In this document: positions 7,459 to 17,769 of the stretch, piece by piece
Layout: the number at the start of each line of letters is the position of its first letter
Numbering within the stretch: position 1 is the stretch's first letter
Source of the DNA: Solimicrobium silvestre
GTDB lineage: Bacteria > Pseudomonadota > Gammaproteobacteria > Burkholderiales > Burkholderiaceae_D
Length of the DNA stretch: 64,000 nt
NCBI RefSeq assembly: GCF_002976435.1
Contig: NZ_PUGF01000010.1
Location: 62,001-126,000, forward strand
Direction of reading: 5' to 3'
Program-made: the position numbers and the translations under genes
The notes under the pieces: generated by a model
The model's database searches: none
What the model was told of the DNA's origin: nothing
What the model saw: only the letters and a program-made list of their open reading frames with translations

Positions 7459-7696
7459 AAAATCCTTTTTGTTTGAATTGCAGGGGCCATGAATAATAAA
7501 CTAATTTTTTTAATATATTGTGTTTTTATATATGCTGCATTGTTTATTTCGAACCAGAATAATCTCTGATTTTGCTATTTCAATGCCAAAAGAAAGGCAT
7601 TCGTCGCAAATTGAAAATAATTAAAGTAATTCCTTTAGACTTCATCACTTAAGAATTTGGAATTAATAAAAAGTTTGATGATAGATAGAAAGCGAC

Positions 7697-8977
7697 ATGG
7701 ACCAACAATCAACATCAATTATCTCTGCGGATAACCCACTGCCTAGTAAAATTTTAGGCAAATACGGTGGTTGGGGAGCGCGTGCGCAGCAGTACCCTAT
7801 ATTTAGTCAAACGTGGTTTAAATATCGCGCAATGTCGTACCTTTTGCCGATGTTTTTACTCGCATTACTGCTGACCTTTGTTTGTATATTGATGCCGATA
7901 GAGGATGTTACTTTTTCCTTTACGTTGTCAATGGCACTCGTCTGGGGATCGGTAGCCGTAGCGTTATTGCTGGGACGTTGGTTGGCCGTGCTAATTTCTA
8001 AACGGGATTGGCCTGAAAAAAGAATTGGAATGGGAATTGTTGCAGCTGTAATTTTGGGGATAGTCATCGCAGTGACATTAAATCGAATTGGCAATTTTTA
8101 TGAGAAAAAATATTTTGCAGAACATCAGCAGGACTTGAATTTAAAAAGGAAAACGGATGTTTCTGTCGGTATTCAAATTGATACGCATAATAATTTAAAG
8201 AAAAATCCTACTCTGGCTATCTTAAATTATCTCTTAGTTATATTGTTTTTTTCATGGTTAGGTGGAGGTCTGGATGTGGTTGCCTATTTTCGACAACGCC
8301 GCGCAATGAAAGACGCGCTAGTCGAACAGCGTTTAACACTCTACAAAAAAGAACGCAATGAAGCGGAACTACGTTTGTCCGTATTAGCCAGTCAGATCGA
8401 ACCGCATTTTTTATTCAATACCTTATCCGGCGTCAGGTCAGCGATACTTAGCGACCCGCAAATGGGTGTTGCCATTATCGACAATTTGGTGGAATATCTG
8501 CGCGCTACTATTCCTCAATTACGTAATGACGGTTCTTGCGCGCAGGTTAAATTAGGTGCGCAATTGCAAGCTATTCGCGCCTATTTAGGCGTCATTAAAT
8601 TCCGAATTCCCCGGCTTAGCTTTGACGTGTACTGCGATCCGGTATTAGCTGAGCAATTTATTCCACCATTAATGCTTATTTCATTGGTAGAAAATGCGGT
8701 AAAGCACGGGATTGAACTTAAAAAAGGTCCGGTGTATATTTCAGTTCTTGCTCAAAAGATAGGCCTTAAAGGCAAAGAAAGGCTTGTGCTGACGGTTAGC
8801 GATAACGGTTTGGGTTTTTCGGGAATTACTTCTGGAACTGGCATAGGTCTTGCCAATATTCGCGAACGTTTAAAGCAGCTTTATGATGACCATGCGTCAT
8901 TAAGTCTGGAAGAAAATGATGGGGGTGGGGTTTGTGCCTGTATTACCATTCCAGCCAATACCGATTTAATTCAATAA
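7697..8977 (+). CDS. LytS-family sensor histidine kinase
   Basis: The 426-residue protein has four or so membrane segments (about residues 48-70, 75-95, 110-130, 178-200), then a coiled segment and a His_kinase domain of the LytS/YehU type. The phospho-accepting His237 lies in SQIEPHFLFNTLSG, and the ATPase part has VENAVKHGIE and GTGIGLANIRERL. It should autophosphorylate and pass phosphate to the LytTR regulator that starts 18 bases downstream. No extracellular sensing domain is evident apart from a periplasmic loop at about 133-175. Confidence 0.92.
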   Translation: MDQQSTSIISADNPLPSKILGKYGGWGARAQQYPIFSQTWFKYRAMSYLLPMFLLALLLTFVCILMPIEDVTFSFTLSMALVWGSVAVALLLGRWLAVLISKRDWPEKRIGMGIVAAVILGIVIAVTLNRIGNFYEKKYFAEHQQDLNLKRKTDVSVGIQIDTHNNLKKNPTLAILNYLLVILFFSWLGGGLDVVAYFRQRRAMKDALVEQRLTLYKKERNEAELRLSVLASQIEPHFLFNTLSGVRSAILSDPQMGVAIIDNLVEYLRATIPQLRNDGSCAQVKLGAQLQAIRAYLGVIKFRIPRLSFDVYCDPVLAEQFIPPLMLISLVENAVKHGIELKKGPVYISVLAQKIGLKGKERLVLTVSDNGLGFSGITSGTGIGLANIRERLKQLYDDHASLSLEENDGGGVCACITIPANTDLIQ

Positions 8978-8995
8978 TTAAAATGAGGGGACAAC

Positions 8996-9754
8996 ATGCC
9001 GACAGCGGTTATTGCCGATGATGAGTATTTACAACGTGATGAACTGCGCCGCATGCTCAGCGAAGCTTGGCCACAGTTGGTGATTGTCGCGGAATGTGAA
9101 GATGGTAGTGAGGCGCTGGATGCAATTGTTAAACATCAGCCAGATATCGCATTTTTAGATATTCGTATGCCGGGCTTAAGCGGTTTGGATGTCGCGCGCG
9201 CTACCGACGGTAAGTGCAACATCGTCTTTGTTACTGCCTATGACGTGCATGCGATTGATGCATTTAATCTGGCCGCCTGTGATTATTTGTTAAAACCTAT
9301 TCAAGGCCAGCGCTTGGCTCAGACCATAGAACGAGTACAGAACAAACTCGCAACCGGTGAAAAATCGTTAGGCTTACTTCAAATGATGGAAACATTTGAA
9401 AAACGGTTAAGCGAAAATGCGAGCAAGGAACGCATACGCTGGATAAGCGCTAATGCCGGTAAATCTATCCAGATTTTTCCCGTAGAAGATATTTTGTTTT
9501 TTGAATCAGATACCCGCTATACCCGCGTAGTCAGTGCCACCGATGAAGGCTTGATACGTACCGCCATTAAAGATTTGCAGAAAGGGTTAGACGCAGAACA
9601 GTTCTGGCAAATCAATCGTGGCATTTTGGTGAATATGCATGCGATTGCACGCGCGCACCGTGATGAATTCGGTGGTATTAAAGTTGAGATAAAAGGGTGT
9701 AAGGAACAGTTGAAAGTTAGCCAGACTTACGCTTGGCGCTTTAAGGGGAACTAA
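8996..9754 (+). CDS. LytTR-type response regulator
   Basis: The 252-residue protein has a receiver domain (1-120; acidic pair D8/D9, phospho-acceptor D55 in FLDIRMPG, Lys in LLKPI) and a C-terminal LytTR DNA-binding domain (about 145-250, IRWISANAGKSIQIFPVEDI to ISQTYAWRF-like end). It is transcribed with the kinase at 7697 from a GAGGGG ribosome site before ATG 8996. Family members bind tandem imperfect 9-base sites. The targets are not identifiable here. Confidence 0.93.
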   Translation: MPTAVIADDEYLQRDELRRMLSEAWPQLVIVAECEDGSEALDAIVKHQPDIAFLDIRMPGLSGLDVARATDGKCNIVFVTAYDVHAIDAFNLAACDYLLKPIQGQRLAQTIERVQNKLATGEKSLGLLQMMETFEKRLSENASKERIRWISANAGKSIQIFPVEDILFFESDTRYTRVVSATDEGLIRTAIKDLQKGLDAEQFWQINRGILVNMHAIARAHRDEFGGIKVEIKGCKEQLKVSQTYAWRFKGN

Positions 9755-10034
9755 TTATTTGTTCTAGTCGTGGCTTCATTAAACAGAAACTACCAGATGA
9801 CATAGCAATTATTGACTTGTTAGTAAAGAATTTTGTTAACTATTCAAACGACTGAAATGTAAACGTCGGGAGCAAGATAGTGGATTTTAGCGAAAGCTCG
9901 GAATCGGCGTGAACCAGCCGTTCGGACATCCTGTTAAATATTTCACATATAAATGATAAATGCCCTATTTAGGGCATAGCCAAAACCCAAACTGTTATAT
10001 ATCCTCGCCTGAATAATAAATTAATATACCCAAT
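9755..10034. other. 280-base intergenic stretch before the S9 peptidase
   Basis: No gene is seen. It contains a GGAATCGGCGTGAACCAGCC segment resembling the one at 12788-12812 (GCAATCGGCGCAAACCAGTC), so a short dispersed repeat may be present. A hairpin with arms ATGCCCTA and TAGGGCAT (about 9960-9980) could end lytTR transcription, though no T run follows. Confidence 0.4.
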
Positions 10035-12011
10035 ATGGCCTTTCTCCCGCTTCTGAAAAAATTCGTTCACTTCATTATTTTGTTTAGCTTGGCCTGCGCA
10101 CCGGTCTGCGTAGCCGCATTGACGTTCGATGATGCGCTCAGTCCAGCAGGAATACAGGCAGCCACCTTATCGCCGGATGGAAAGCATATTGCGGCGATCG
10201 CATTCACCGGGATGAATCACGGCATCATTCTAATTGATGTCGATACGAACAAAGCGAAACTAATTAATTCCGGAAAATGGACTACAAGAGGAAATATTCG
10301 ATACAGCAAAGAAGCACGCAAAGTTTTTTGGATAGGCAATGACTTGCTCGCTGTTGATTTTGGCGCATACTCAGAAACGATTACGCTAGAAGGAAAGTCG
10401 GTTACTGATATTGGTGATATTGTTATTGGCAAGCTCAATACAGGTCAACCAGACTCGCCGATGTTGCTGGTTCACGACGATTTCCGTGACGATGATATTT
10501 CGATAGTGAATGCGAAAACAGGGAAAATGACTGGATTTTCATTGCCAGGTTTCGGCACTCCTGATCACTGGACATTTGATAAGCATGGTCAGTTAAGAGC
10601 AATCACCATGTTCAACTCAGCTTTTTGGAAAGACGTAACTACAGTAACAAACTGGTATAGACCCGATACCACCAAGCCATGGGTGAAATTGGACGAATTT
10701 AAAGTCACCGACAATTACTGGTTTCCCGTAGCCGTTTCCGATAAAGAAAACACCTTGATCATTTCTTCCAACATGGGCAGAGATACCAGAGCCATATTCA
10801 GTTACGACACGGTCAAACATGAAATTGGTGAAATGATGGCAGGCCACCCAACTCAGGACATTCTTGATGTCGAGGGCATTAACCTCGATTCATTTACAAG
10901 CGTGTTAACGAATGGCATGATGCCGCAACGGTTCTGGTTTGATCCGGATTGGGATCAAATTCAAAAAACAGTTGATGCGGCACTACCAAAGCGCATTAAC
11001 ATCATATCTGGAGATACAGCTAACCGAATTCTGGTTTTTTCTTATAGCGATATTGACCCAGGAAGATGGTTTATTCTCGATATTCCCACTATGAAGATGC
11101 ACCTGGTAGCCGAAGCTAAACCGAAAATTGATCCGGACAAAATGCTGCCGATGGAAATTATTTCCTACCCATCCAAAGACGGCTTTGTGATTCCTGCGTA
11201 TCTCACCAGGCCAGCTAACGCCAAGGGCATGCAGCCAACCATCGTTTTGATCCACGGAGGGCCATGGGTGCGAGACACTTGGGATTGGAACATGGAAGTT
11301 CAATTGTTGGCGGATCGTGGCTATGCAATATTCCAACCACAATTCCGAGGTTCCTATGGATTCGGGCTAAAGTTTCAGGAAGCAGGATACCAGCAATGGG
11401 GTAAATCAATGCAGGATGACATTACTGCCGGCGTTGATTATTTAATTAAAGAAGGCATCGCTGATCCAAAACGGATATGTATCTATGGCGCCAGTTATGG
11501 TGGTTATGCCGCTTTATGGGGGCTTGTGAAAACACCAGATCTGTATCAGTGTGGAATCAGTTTTGCCGGCGTATCAGACATTGGCGACATGCTGGAAGAT
11601 TCTTCAGACAGAAATCACAATAAGATAACGCGTGAAGTTCAGCGTAGTCGAATCGGTGATATCGCCATGAGCAAGGAACAGTTTGCACAGGTTTCACCTC
11701 TCAAACATGCCGATCAGATCAAAGCGCCACTTTTATTGCTGCACGGGGAAGATGACCGACGCGTACCGATTTCGCATAGCAAAAATATGATGCAAGCACT
11801 TGATGCAAATCACAAAGTGTATGAATGGGTTGAATTCGCCGATGAAGGACATGGGCTAACTTATGTCAAGGATTCCTATCGGTTCTATGAAGCTTTATTT
11901 AAATTCTTAGACAAATATAATCCACCTGATCCGAAACCGATCATTGAACATGCAAGTGAAGTTAAATCACCGCAACCTGAAACTGACGAATCAAGTAAGC
12001 CGACTCCTTAA
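10035..12011 (+). CDS. secreted S9 family prolyl oligopeptidase-type peptidase
   Basis: The 658-residue protein has a signal peptide (cleaved near VCVAA, about residue 28), a beta-propeller-like N-terminal half and a C-terminal alpha/beta hydrolase domain. The catalytic residues are Ser487 (GASYGGYA), Asp574 (HGEDDRRVP) and His606 (DEGHGL). IHGGP near residue 410 is the oxyanion-side motif of the family. It likely cleaves oligopeptides in the periplasm. The C terminus is a charged, proline-rich tail. The ribosome site is weak. It begins the loosely packed accessory stretch that runs to about 17.4 kb. Confidence 0.92.
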   Translation: MAFLPLLKKFVHFIILFSLACAPVCVAALTFDDALSPAGIQAATLSPDGKHIAAIAFTGMNHGIILIDVDTNKAKLINSGKWTTRGNIRYSKEARKVFWIGNDLLAVDFGAYSETITLEGKSVTDIGDIVIGKLNTGQPDSPMLLVHDDFRDDDISIVNAKTGKMTGFSLPGFGTPDHWTFDKHGQLRAITMFNSAFWKDVTTVTNWYRPDTTKPWVKLDEFKVTDNYWFPVAVSDKENTLIISSNMGRDTRAIFSYDTVKHEIGEMMAGHPTQDILDVEGINLDSFTSVLTNGMMPQRFWFDPDWDQIQKTVDAALPKRINIISGDTANRILVFSYSDIDPGRWFILDIPTMKMHLVAEAKPKIDPDKMLPMEIISYPSKDGFVIPAYLTRPANAKGMQPTIVLIHGGPWVRDTWDWNMEVQLLADRGYAIFQPQFRGSYGFGLKFQEAGYQQWGKSMQDDITAGVDYLIKEGIADPKRICIYGASYGGYAALWGLVKTPDLYQCGISFAGVSDIGDMLEDSSDRNHNKITREVQRSRIGDIAMSKEQFAQVSPLKHADQIKAPLLLLHGEDDRRVPISHSKNMMQALDANHKVYEWVEFADEGHGLTYVKDSYRFYEALFKFLDKYNPPDPKPIIEHASEVKSPQPETDESSKPTP

Positions 12012-12220
12012 TAGGTAATGATTGTTTAAATGGTTTTGAAACGTAATGTCTGCTTTTATATTGTGGACATTGGGTGGACGCGATTAATGAGTACTATCGG
12101 TACGTTGCGGTCACTGGCCGATGATTTAGAAATGAAAAAACAGATGGTCGAAAAGTGACTCGACTTATTTAGCTCGCGAAGCATTCAGCGAAACAATAGT
12201 TCAATAAAATAGCTTAGATC

Positions 12221-12763
12221 ATGAAAAAAAACGAAGCGAAAAAAATAGCTCTGGAAATGTTGGGAACTGGGGAAAGTAAAAAGTCTGTCTTCGAGAAGCT
12301 AACTGGCGAAGGTATGAGCGGCCGATTTATCGCAAATATTATTGCATCTTATGCTAACCCGGGGCTATGCGAGAAGTACAAAGGCCTGATAAAGGCCGTA
12401 ATCGTTATCGCATATGTCCAGGTGCTGGTTGGATTAGTCGCTGGCTTTGTCTATGGTGGACAGTACGGTGCAATTGGCGGATTAGTCGGAGCAATATTGG
12501 GTGCTGCCTGGACATTATTGTTTGCATGGGGGTTTACCCAAAATAAAGCATGGGCATACAACGTCACAATCTTACTTTCTGTAATACAGGTTCCTAAGCA
12601 AATTAGTAACTTCGAAAAGGCACCAATATATATTGGAACAATGATTTCAATTTCATGCGCGCTGATATTTTTTTACTTTTATGTGCGCACAAAAATTTTC
12701 CCTGATTATGCAGGCCTCTTTTCAATCAAAAAATTGAATGGGGCGTACGAATTTAAAGAATGA
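12221..12763 (+). CDS. unknown four-helix membrane protein
   Basis: The 180-residue protein has a charged soluble N terminus (about 1-45, KKNEAKKIALEMLGTGESK) followed by about four membrane segments (60-80, 85-105, 115-130, 140-160), with a Gly-rich second pair (GGLVGAILGAAW). The family is not recognised. There is no clear ribosome site. Neighbours are unrelated plus-strand genes separated by 100-200 bases. Confidence 0.6.
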   Translation: MKKNEAKKIALEMLGTGESKKSVFEKLTGEGMSGRFIANIIASYANPGLCEKYKGLIKAVIVIAYVQVLVGLVAGFVYGGQYGAIGGLVGAILGAAWTLLFAWGFTQNKAWAYNVTILLSVIQVPKQISNFEKAPIYIGTMISISCALIFFYFYVRTKIFPDYAGLFSIKKLNGAYEFKE

Positions 12764-12862
12764 CTAATGAAGCGAACAGGGCGCAATCGGCGCAAACCAG
12801 TCGCCCGATAGACGTTCAATTTAATAAGAATTTGATTGGTCAAAACTTAGGGAAGACAGTTC

Positions 12863-13786
12863 GTGACTACGCAACCTAACAACGAAGCAACGTACAGGAA
12901 GCCAAAACCACTGATCACTATTGTGATTGCGGGTGCGTTCTTAGCGGCTGTAATCCTATGGGTTTTGTCTTATTGGCTACGGGAATCAGTCCTTCCACCA
13001 GCATCGCCACAGATCACCAATCAAGCTAAAGATTTGCCACAGTCAGGAAGGAAATGGTTTTCCGATTTCAAGAATTCTCCCTCAATCAGCGATGGGTCTA
13101 AAAAGTTTAGGGATATTGCGGGCTATTTTAATTTGAATGGCCTTACTGTGAGTCAATTCGTAAAAACACAATATGCCGCTGCAAACAAAGGCGACAAGGA
13201 TGCGGCCTTCAACATCTATCGTGCCGAGTCGATTTGCTCGCGCAGCACCGATGCACAACGAACGTTAAATTTGTTGCCGATTGAAACGGAAAAACTTATT
13301 CTCGACTCTACGAAATCTTACATAAAAGATGCTCAACCCGTATGCGCAGATTTAAATATCAGCCCGAAAGAGCGTTTGGATTATTTGCGGATTGCCGCTA
13401 AAGCTGGTCTCGCAGAAGCAGCAATTGGATTCGCCATCGAAAACCCTGAAGGTTTAAATTTCTCGCCAGAGATTCAAATAGATTATTCCGATCCGAATGT
13501 AATCCAATGGCAAAAGGACGTGGTTGATTATTTGACTCAACCCGCTACACAAGGAAATACTAAAGCACTGGGGTGGCTTGCCACAATGTATGAAGGTGGC
13601 AGGCTTATTCCAAGAAACTTACAGATGGCGTTGACCTACAATCTTGCACGTGCCCAAATTCTCAATGAAAATCCTAACGATAACCCTGTCACCGCAAGTA
13701 TGTTGCAGAACTTGCCACCGGATCAGGTCAACGCGGCGGAGGCTGCCGCCACGGCTCTCGTAAATGCTTGCTGCAAGCAGAATTAA
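12863..13786 (+). CDS. unknown membrane-anchored protein with Sel1-like C terminus
   Basis: This 307-residue protein starts at GTG 12863 behind AGGGAAG. It has one N-terminal membrane segment (about 19-40) and a soluble, probably periplasmic, helical region. GNTKALGWLATMYEGGRLI (about 231-249), followed by NLQMALTYNLARA, looks like a Sel1/TPR-like repeat, a fold used for protein contacts. The specific role is unknown. Confidence 0.6.
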   Translation: MTTQPNNEATYRKPKPLITIVIAGAFLAAVILWVLSYWLRESVLPPASPQITNQAKDLPQSGRKWFSDFKNSPSISDGSKKFRDIAGYFNLNGLTVSQFVKTQYAAANKGDKDAAFNIYRAESICSRSTDAQRTLNLLPIETEKLILDSTKSYIKDAQPVCADLNISPKERLDYLRIAAKAGLAEAAIGFAIENPEGLNFSPEIQIDYSDPNVIQWQKDVVDYLTQPATQGNTKALGWLATMYEGGRLIPRNLQMALTYNLARAQILNENPNDNPVTASMLQNLPPDQVNAAEAAATALVNACCKQN

Positions 13787-14330
13787 CGACATCAATTAAA
13801 CAACCATTGTTGTATTCGGCCGCCTTGAATGATGGGCTGTGGAATTGTTTCACTGGTTGAAAGAGAGGTTCTGAGAAATCTGGGCATTGGGTATGAATGG
13901 CGGTTATCGAGGAACCCATCCGGCAGTGCGGGAGGCGTCCATTACATTAACCTATGCGCTGCGGGCGGCATAATTGGGAAAAAAAGTTTCCCGGGTGGCC
14001 TCTGAACATCCGATTTTTGTTAAATCCACACAGAGTCAGGTTTAATTATTGATCATTAGTTCGTTGGAAATAGATGAATGTTAGGCCTGATTCTGTTGAG
14101 TATTCGTGGCACGAATTTGAAAGGTTATGCGCAAATATTCAAAAGAAGCTAAATAATTACGAATAAGATTAATGTCGAAAACGTTTTTGCCAGATGGGTG
14201 GTTTCGGTATAGTTCGTGTCAAAACGTATGCATGGTGATGAATCTGAGGCTGTCATTGACTGGGTGTCGACCTATAGTCACAATCGGCACATAGCCGACT
14301 TCTGCTACAAGCACCAATTTTGGGGGATAT
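13787..14330. other. 544-base intergenic stretch with repeat-like sequence
   Basis: No convincing gene. The last part (14216-14289) is the left member of a diverged direct repeat whose partner lies beyond the GNAT gene. GTTAGGC at about 14081 recalls an integron attC end, but no paired arm was found. Confidence 0.4.
14216..14289 (+). repeat. left copy of a diverged direct repeat flanking the GNAT gene
   Basis: It begins GTGTCAAAACGTATGCATGG and ends CAATCGGCA. It aligns over about 74 bases, at roughly two-thirds identity by eye, with 14821-14893. The repeats bracket a single gene and its ribosome site. Confidence 0.5.
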
Positions 14331-14795
14331 ATGTTGATACGAAAGGCTAATCGAGCCGATTCATCGATTGTGTGGGAAATACGGAATCTTGCGATTACGG
14401 CGCAATGTTCCAAACATTATCCATTCGATTTAATTATGAAGTGGACTTCGGGTGAACCACCTGAATATTTTAGTGATGTTGTTGACGATGGTTTTTGGGT
14501 TGCCGAAATTGACCATGAAATCGTTGGAACTGGAAAGGTGAACCTCCAAACTGGCAAAGTGGATGCGGTATTTGTTCACCCACAAAGAGTACGGTTTGGT
14601 ATTGGTGCAAAAATCATCAAGCACCTTGAACACATCGCAATTGATGTTGGTCTCATTGAATTGAATCTCGAATCCACCCTAAACGCCGCCCCATTTTATC
14701 GTTCATGCGGGTTTCAGGGGATAGAAATCGCGAAATACAATTCGCCAAGGGGAATTGAACTGGATTGCATCTTGATGTCGAAGAAATTACTATGA
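14331..14795 (+). CDS. GNAT family N-acetyltransferase
   Basis: The 154-residue single-domain acetyltransferase has the acetyl-CoA-binding strand-loop-helix VDAVFVHPQRVRFGIGAKII (about 84-103; the R/QxxGxG/A element is RFGIGA) and the late ALNAAPFYRSCGF-type element. GGGGGAT precedes ATG 14331. The substrate is unknown. The gene is flanked by diverged direct repeats, so it may have been acquired as a unit. Confidence 0.85.
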   Translation: MLIRKANRADSSIVWEIRNLAITAQCSKHYPFDLIMKWTSGEPPEYFSDVVDDGFWVAEIDHEIVGTGKVNLQTGKVDAVFVHPQRVRFGIGAKIIKHLEHIAIDVGLIELNLESTLNAAPFYRSCGFQGIEIAKYNSPRGIELDCILMSKKLL

Positions 14796-14810
14796 TCGGC
14801 TGTTCGCAGC

Positions 14811-14913
14811 AGCAGAGGTTGTGTCATAACGCATGCCCGGTGATAATTCTGAAGCGGACGTTGGCCATATGTCGGCATCTGCTCACTGTCGGCAGAGGCT
14901 GTGTCAAAACGCA
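14811..14913 (+). repeat. right copy of the direct repeat, with its own terminal duplication
   Basis: 14821-14893 is the partner of 14216-14289. In addition GCAGAGGTTGTGTCATAACG (14811-14830) recurs as GCAGAGGCTGTGTCAAAACG (14892-14911), a period of 81 bases. The shared core GTGTCAAAACGCA thus occurs three times around the GNAT gene. Confidence 0.5.
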
Positions 14914-15018
14914 GTCTTGTTCGCCATCAAAAATAATCCTAAAAAATTACTCAACGATGTAAACAGAAATCCCTCTCAAGCGTTATATAAAAAGTCGAAT
15001 CCACGTTAAGGAGCGTTG

Positions 15019-16406
15019 ATGAAGCGATTTATCCAAGGAGAGCACCGCACCCAAAGCACGCTGCTGCAGGAGGTGCTGGATGATTATGTGACCGAAGAGA
15101 ATCCGGTGCGGGTGGTCGATGTGTTTGTCGACAATCTAAATCTGCAAGCACTCGGATTTGAAGGCGTAACTCCCGCTGTAACAGGACGCCCGTCCTACCA
15201 TCCCGCCGTCCTACTTAAACTTTACGTGTATGGCTACCTTAACCGCATCCAATCCAGTCTCCGCTTGGAGCGCGAAGCGCAACGTAATATCGAATTGATG
15301 TGGCTCACTGGCCGCTTAACGCCCGACTTTAAAACCATCGCTAACTTCCGCAAAGACAACGGCACAGCCATTCGCAATGTCTGCCGTCAGTTCGTCGCGG
15401 TGTGCCAGAAACTCGATCTCTTTGCAGAATCACTGGTAACAATCGACGGCAGTAAATTCAAAGCGGTGAATAACCGCGATAAGAATTTTACCAAGGGCAA
15501 AGTCGAGTACCGGATGAAGGAAATTGAATCCAGCATCAACCAATACTTAACCGAATTAGACACCGCAGATCGCCACGAACCGGAGATCAAACAAGCACGT
15601 ACCGAGCGACTACACCAAAAGATTGCCAAGCTCCAAACGCAAATGAAACAGCTTGCCCATATCAAAGAGCAGCTCGACGACGCACCCGATAATCAACTGT
15701 CCCAAACCGATCCCGATGCACGCTCGATGCGCACGCGCGGCAGCGGTATCGTCGGCTACAACGTGCAAACCGCCGTCGATACTAAGCACCATTTAATCGT
15801 CGCACACGAAGTGAGCAACGACGGCAACGACCGCGATCAATTATTCAATATGGCGACCCAAGCACGGGACGCAATGGGAGTCAAAGAACTCACCGCCATC
15901 GGTGATCGAGGCTATTACAAGAACACAGAAATACTGGCCTGCGACCAAGCCAACATCAAAGCGATTGTCGCCAAGAGCGTGACATCGAATGCCACCTCCG
16001 ATGGACGCTTCGGCAAAGATGATTTCATCTACGATGCGAGCAACGATGTGTATCGCTGTCCAGCGGGTCAACAGCTAATTAAACGTATGACCGTTGTTGA
16101 ACGCGGAATAACTTCACATAAATACTGGGCATCTGGCTGCAAAACGTGTCCGTTAAAAAGCCAATGCACACCAAGTCCCCAACGCCGCGCCGCTTGGATC
16201 ATTTCCCGCAAGCGATGCGCATCCGCCGCGAAACAGTTGAGCACACCTTCGGCACGATCAAATTCTGGATGGGCGCGCAGCACTTCCTAATGCGAACGCT
16301 AAAACACGTGGACACCGAAATGAGTTTGCATGTGCTGGCGTACAACATGAAGCGCATGATAAAAATTATCGGGATCGCACCATTAATGCAGGCGATGCAG
16401 GGATGA
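15019..16406 (+). pseudogene. IS1182-type transposase, inactivated by internal deletion and frameshift
   Basis: ATG 15019 follows AAGGAG. The first frame carries the N-terminal DUF772-like domain (RPSYHPAVLLKLYVYGYL), the catalytic domain (TIDGSKFKAVN, DRGYYKN) and a Cys-rich element ending KTCPLKSQCTPSPQRR. It then runs into an unrelated frame and stops at 16290. The true C terminus continues in another frame from about 16190 (RLDHFPQAMRIRRETVEHTF, MSLHVLAYNMKRM) to 16406. Family members normally have some 15-20 residues between these blocks, so a short deletion causing a frameshift is likely and the protein should be inactive. I could not define the element ends. Confidence 0.82.
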
Positions 16407-16647
16407 GGTGGGCTTTTTAGGTCGAATCAGAGCTAATTTAAACGCGAATTAGGCCGTTTTATGAATCGCGCTCAAAAAAATGGGATGTTCAAAAGGAATA
16501 TTTCCGATTAAACTGACGCGTCGTAAGTTGCTTCCTAAGCCGGATTGAGCGCTAATAATTTAATTGCAGCGCGAATTCTTGTTTTTACACGGCCTCGGCA
16601 CTTTGCTGACAGTTTTTAGGAATTTCAATTAACCATTATTTATATAT

Positions 16648-17382
16648 ATGACTAAATTAAACGCTTGTAAAATCTTGTTGAAGTTTTCGTGGATTCTATT
16701 ATTCGCTGCATGTTCATCAACATCAATGCCCAATAAAAACGCTAGTCCTCCAGCAACAAGAATTCTTGACTTGGAAAGCGCGCAAACATTAGTCAAATCT
16801 GAAAGGTTTGATTCGGCATCGCAGTTAGGAGCAATGAGACCAACAGCTAATCAAGAAATTGAATCAATCAAATTTGAACTTCTTGATCCGACTGGCGAGC
16901 ATCTTAATAATTCAGTCATGCATTTTGCAAAATTACCTAATAATCTTGAATTTGCATACCACTCATTTCCAGCAACTAAAGACATGGCTGAACTCAACCA
17001 GTCCTTTATCCATGTATTTGGGCTTGCTTCGGTACTAAATTGGAGTAGTCGTTTTCCTGAACATGAGCTTCCCTCTCCTGATCAAGTCCAACTTATTAGT
17101 GGCAAACTTTTTTCGATTAGTTCCAAATTTACGATTGAACAACGATTATCTGAAAAAGATATTTTCACCACTGAATGTGTTCCACAAGATCTATTTCCCG
17201 CATCAAAAATTAACGCATTACTTACAGGTAACGCTACAGTTTTTGTTTGCAAAACTCCGATAATAAATAATGTGACTTCGTATTGGTATATTGAAAATTC
17301 AGCCCGGTACGTTATTTCAGAAATTTGGGACGATGGCGAACTTCAATCTAAATTTAAAATCGTAGATTTAACATTGCGTTGA
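16648..17382 (+). CDS. unknown lipoprotein
   Basis: The 244-residue protein has a lipoprotein signal peptide (lipobox LFAAC near residues 18-22, then SSTSMPNKN). The rest is a soluble domain rich in Asn, Ser and Lys with no motif I recognise. The base composition is more AT-rich than its neighbours, in keeping with acquired DNA. There is no obvious ribosome site before ATG 16648. Confidence 0.6.
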   Translation: MTKLNACKILLKFSWILLFAACSSTSMPNKNASPPATRILDLESAQTLVKSERFDSASQLGAMRPTANQEIESIKFELLDPTGEHLNNSVMHFAKLPNNLEFAYHSFPATKDMAELNQSFIHVFGLASVLNWSSRFPEHELPSPDQVQLISGKLFSISSKFTIEQRLSEKDIFTTECVPQDLFPASKINALLTGNATVFVCKTPIINNVTSYWYIENSARYVISEIWDDGELQSKFKIVDLTLR

Positions 17383-17769
17383 TTTAAATACGCAGTTATT
17401 TCAAGCGCCGTAATCATAACGCGGTATAAGGTGTACAAGGTAAGGTGCAATGGGCTTCATCTATTGCGCCGCATGTTAGATGGGAAAGATCGGTGAAATG
17501 CGTTACGCTTATTGACCCCTACTTCATATTTATATTTATCGTAAATTGGTTATCGAACGGCGGCAATGGAGAGCCTTGACCGACCGTTTAGGGCACAACA
17601 GGGACAGTCGCCACATAAAATTCAATGTCAACTGGCAGAGGTGACCTTTCAGTCAATTAAGTTTAAATTTAAAAGGTAGTAACTAAAAAATTTAATGGAG
17701 TGGTTTTAAGTTTCGATTCGGTCAGACATTTTATGTACGTTCAAGTTTGAGCTAGTACAAATTATCTCG
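17383..17769. other. 387-base intergenic stretch
   Basis: No gene is seen. A hairpin with arms GGTGCAAT (about 17442) and ATTGCGCC (about 17464) is followed by GCATGTTAGATG. This resembles one end of an integron attC site, but the partner end is missing. It marks the end of the accessory stretch. The next genes are on the minus strand. Confidence 0.35.

Noticed and set aside
12764-17769. Integron-type gene cassette array
   Set aside because: Genes run in one direction and GTTAGGC or GTTAGATG occur, but I could not find paired attC arms or an integrase, so it is not supported.
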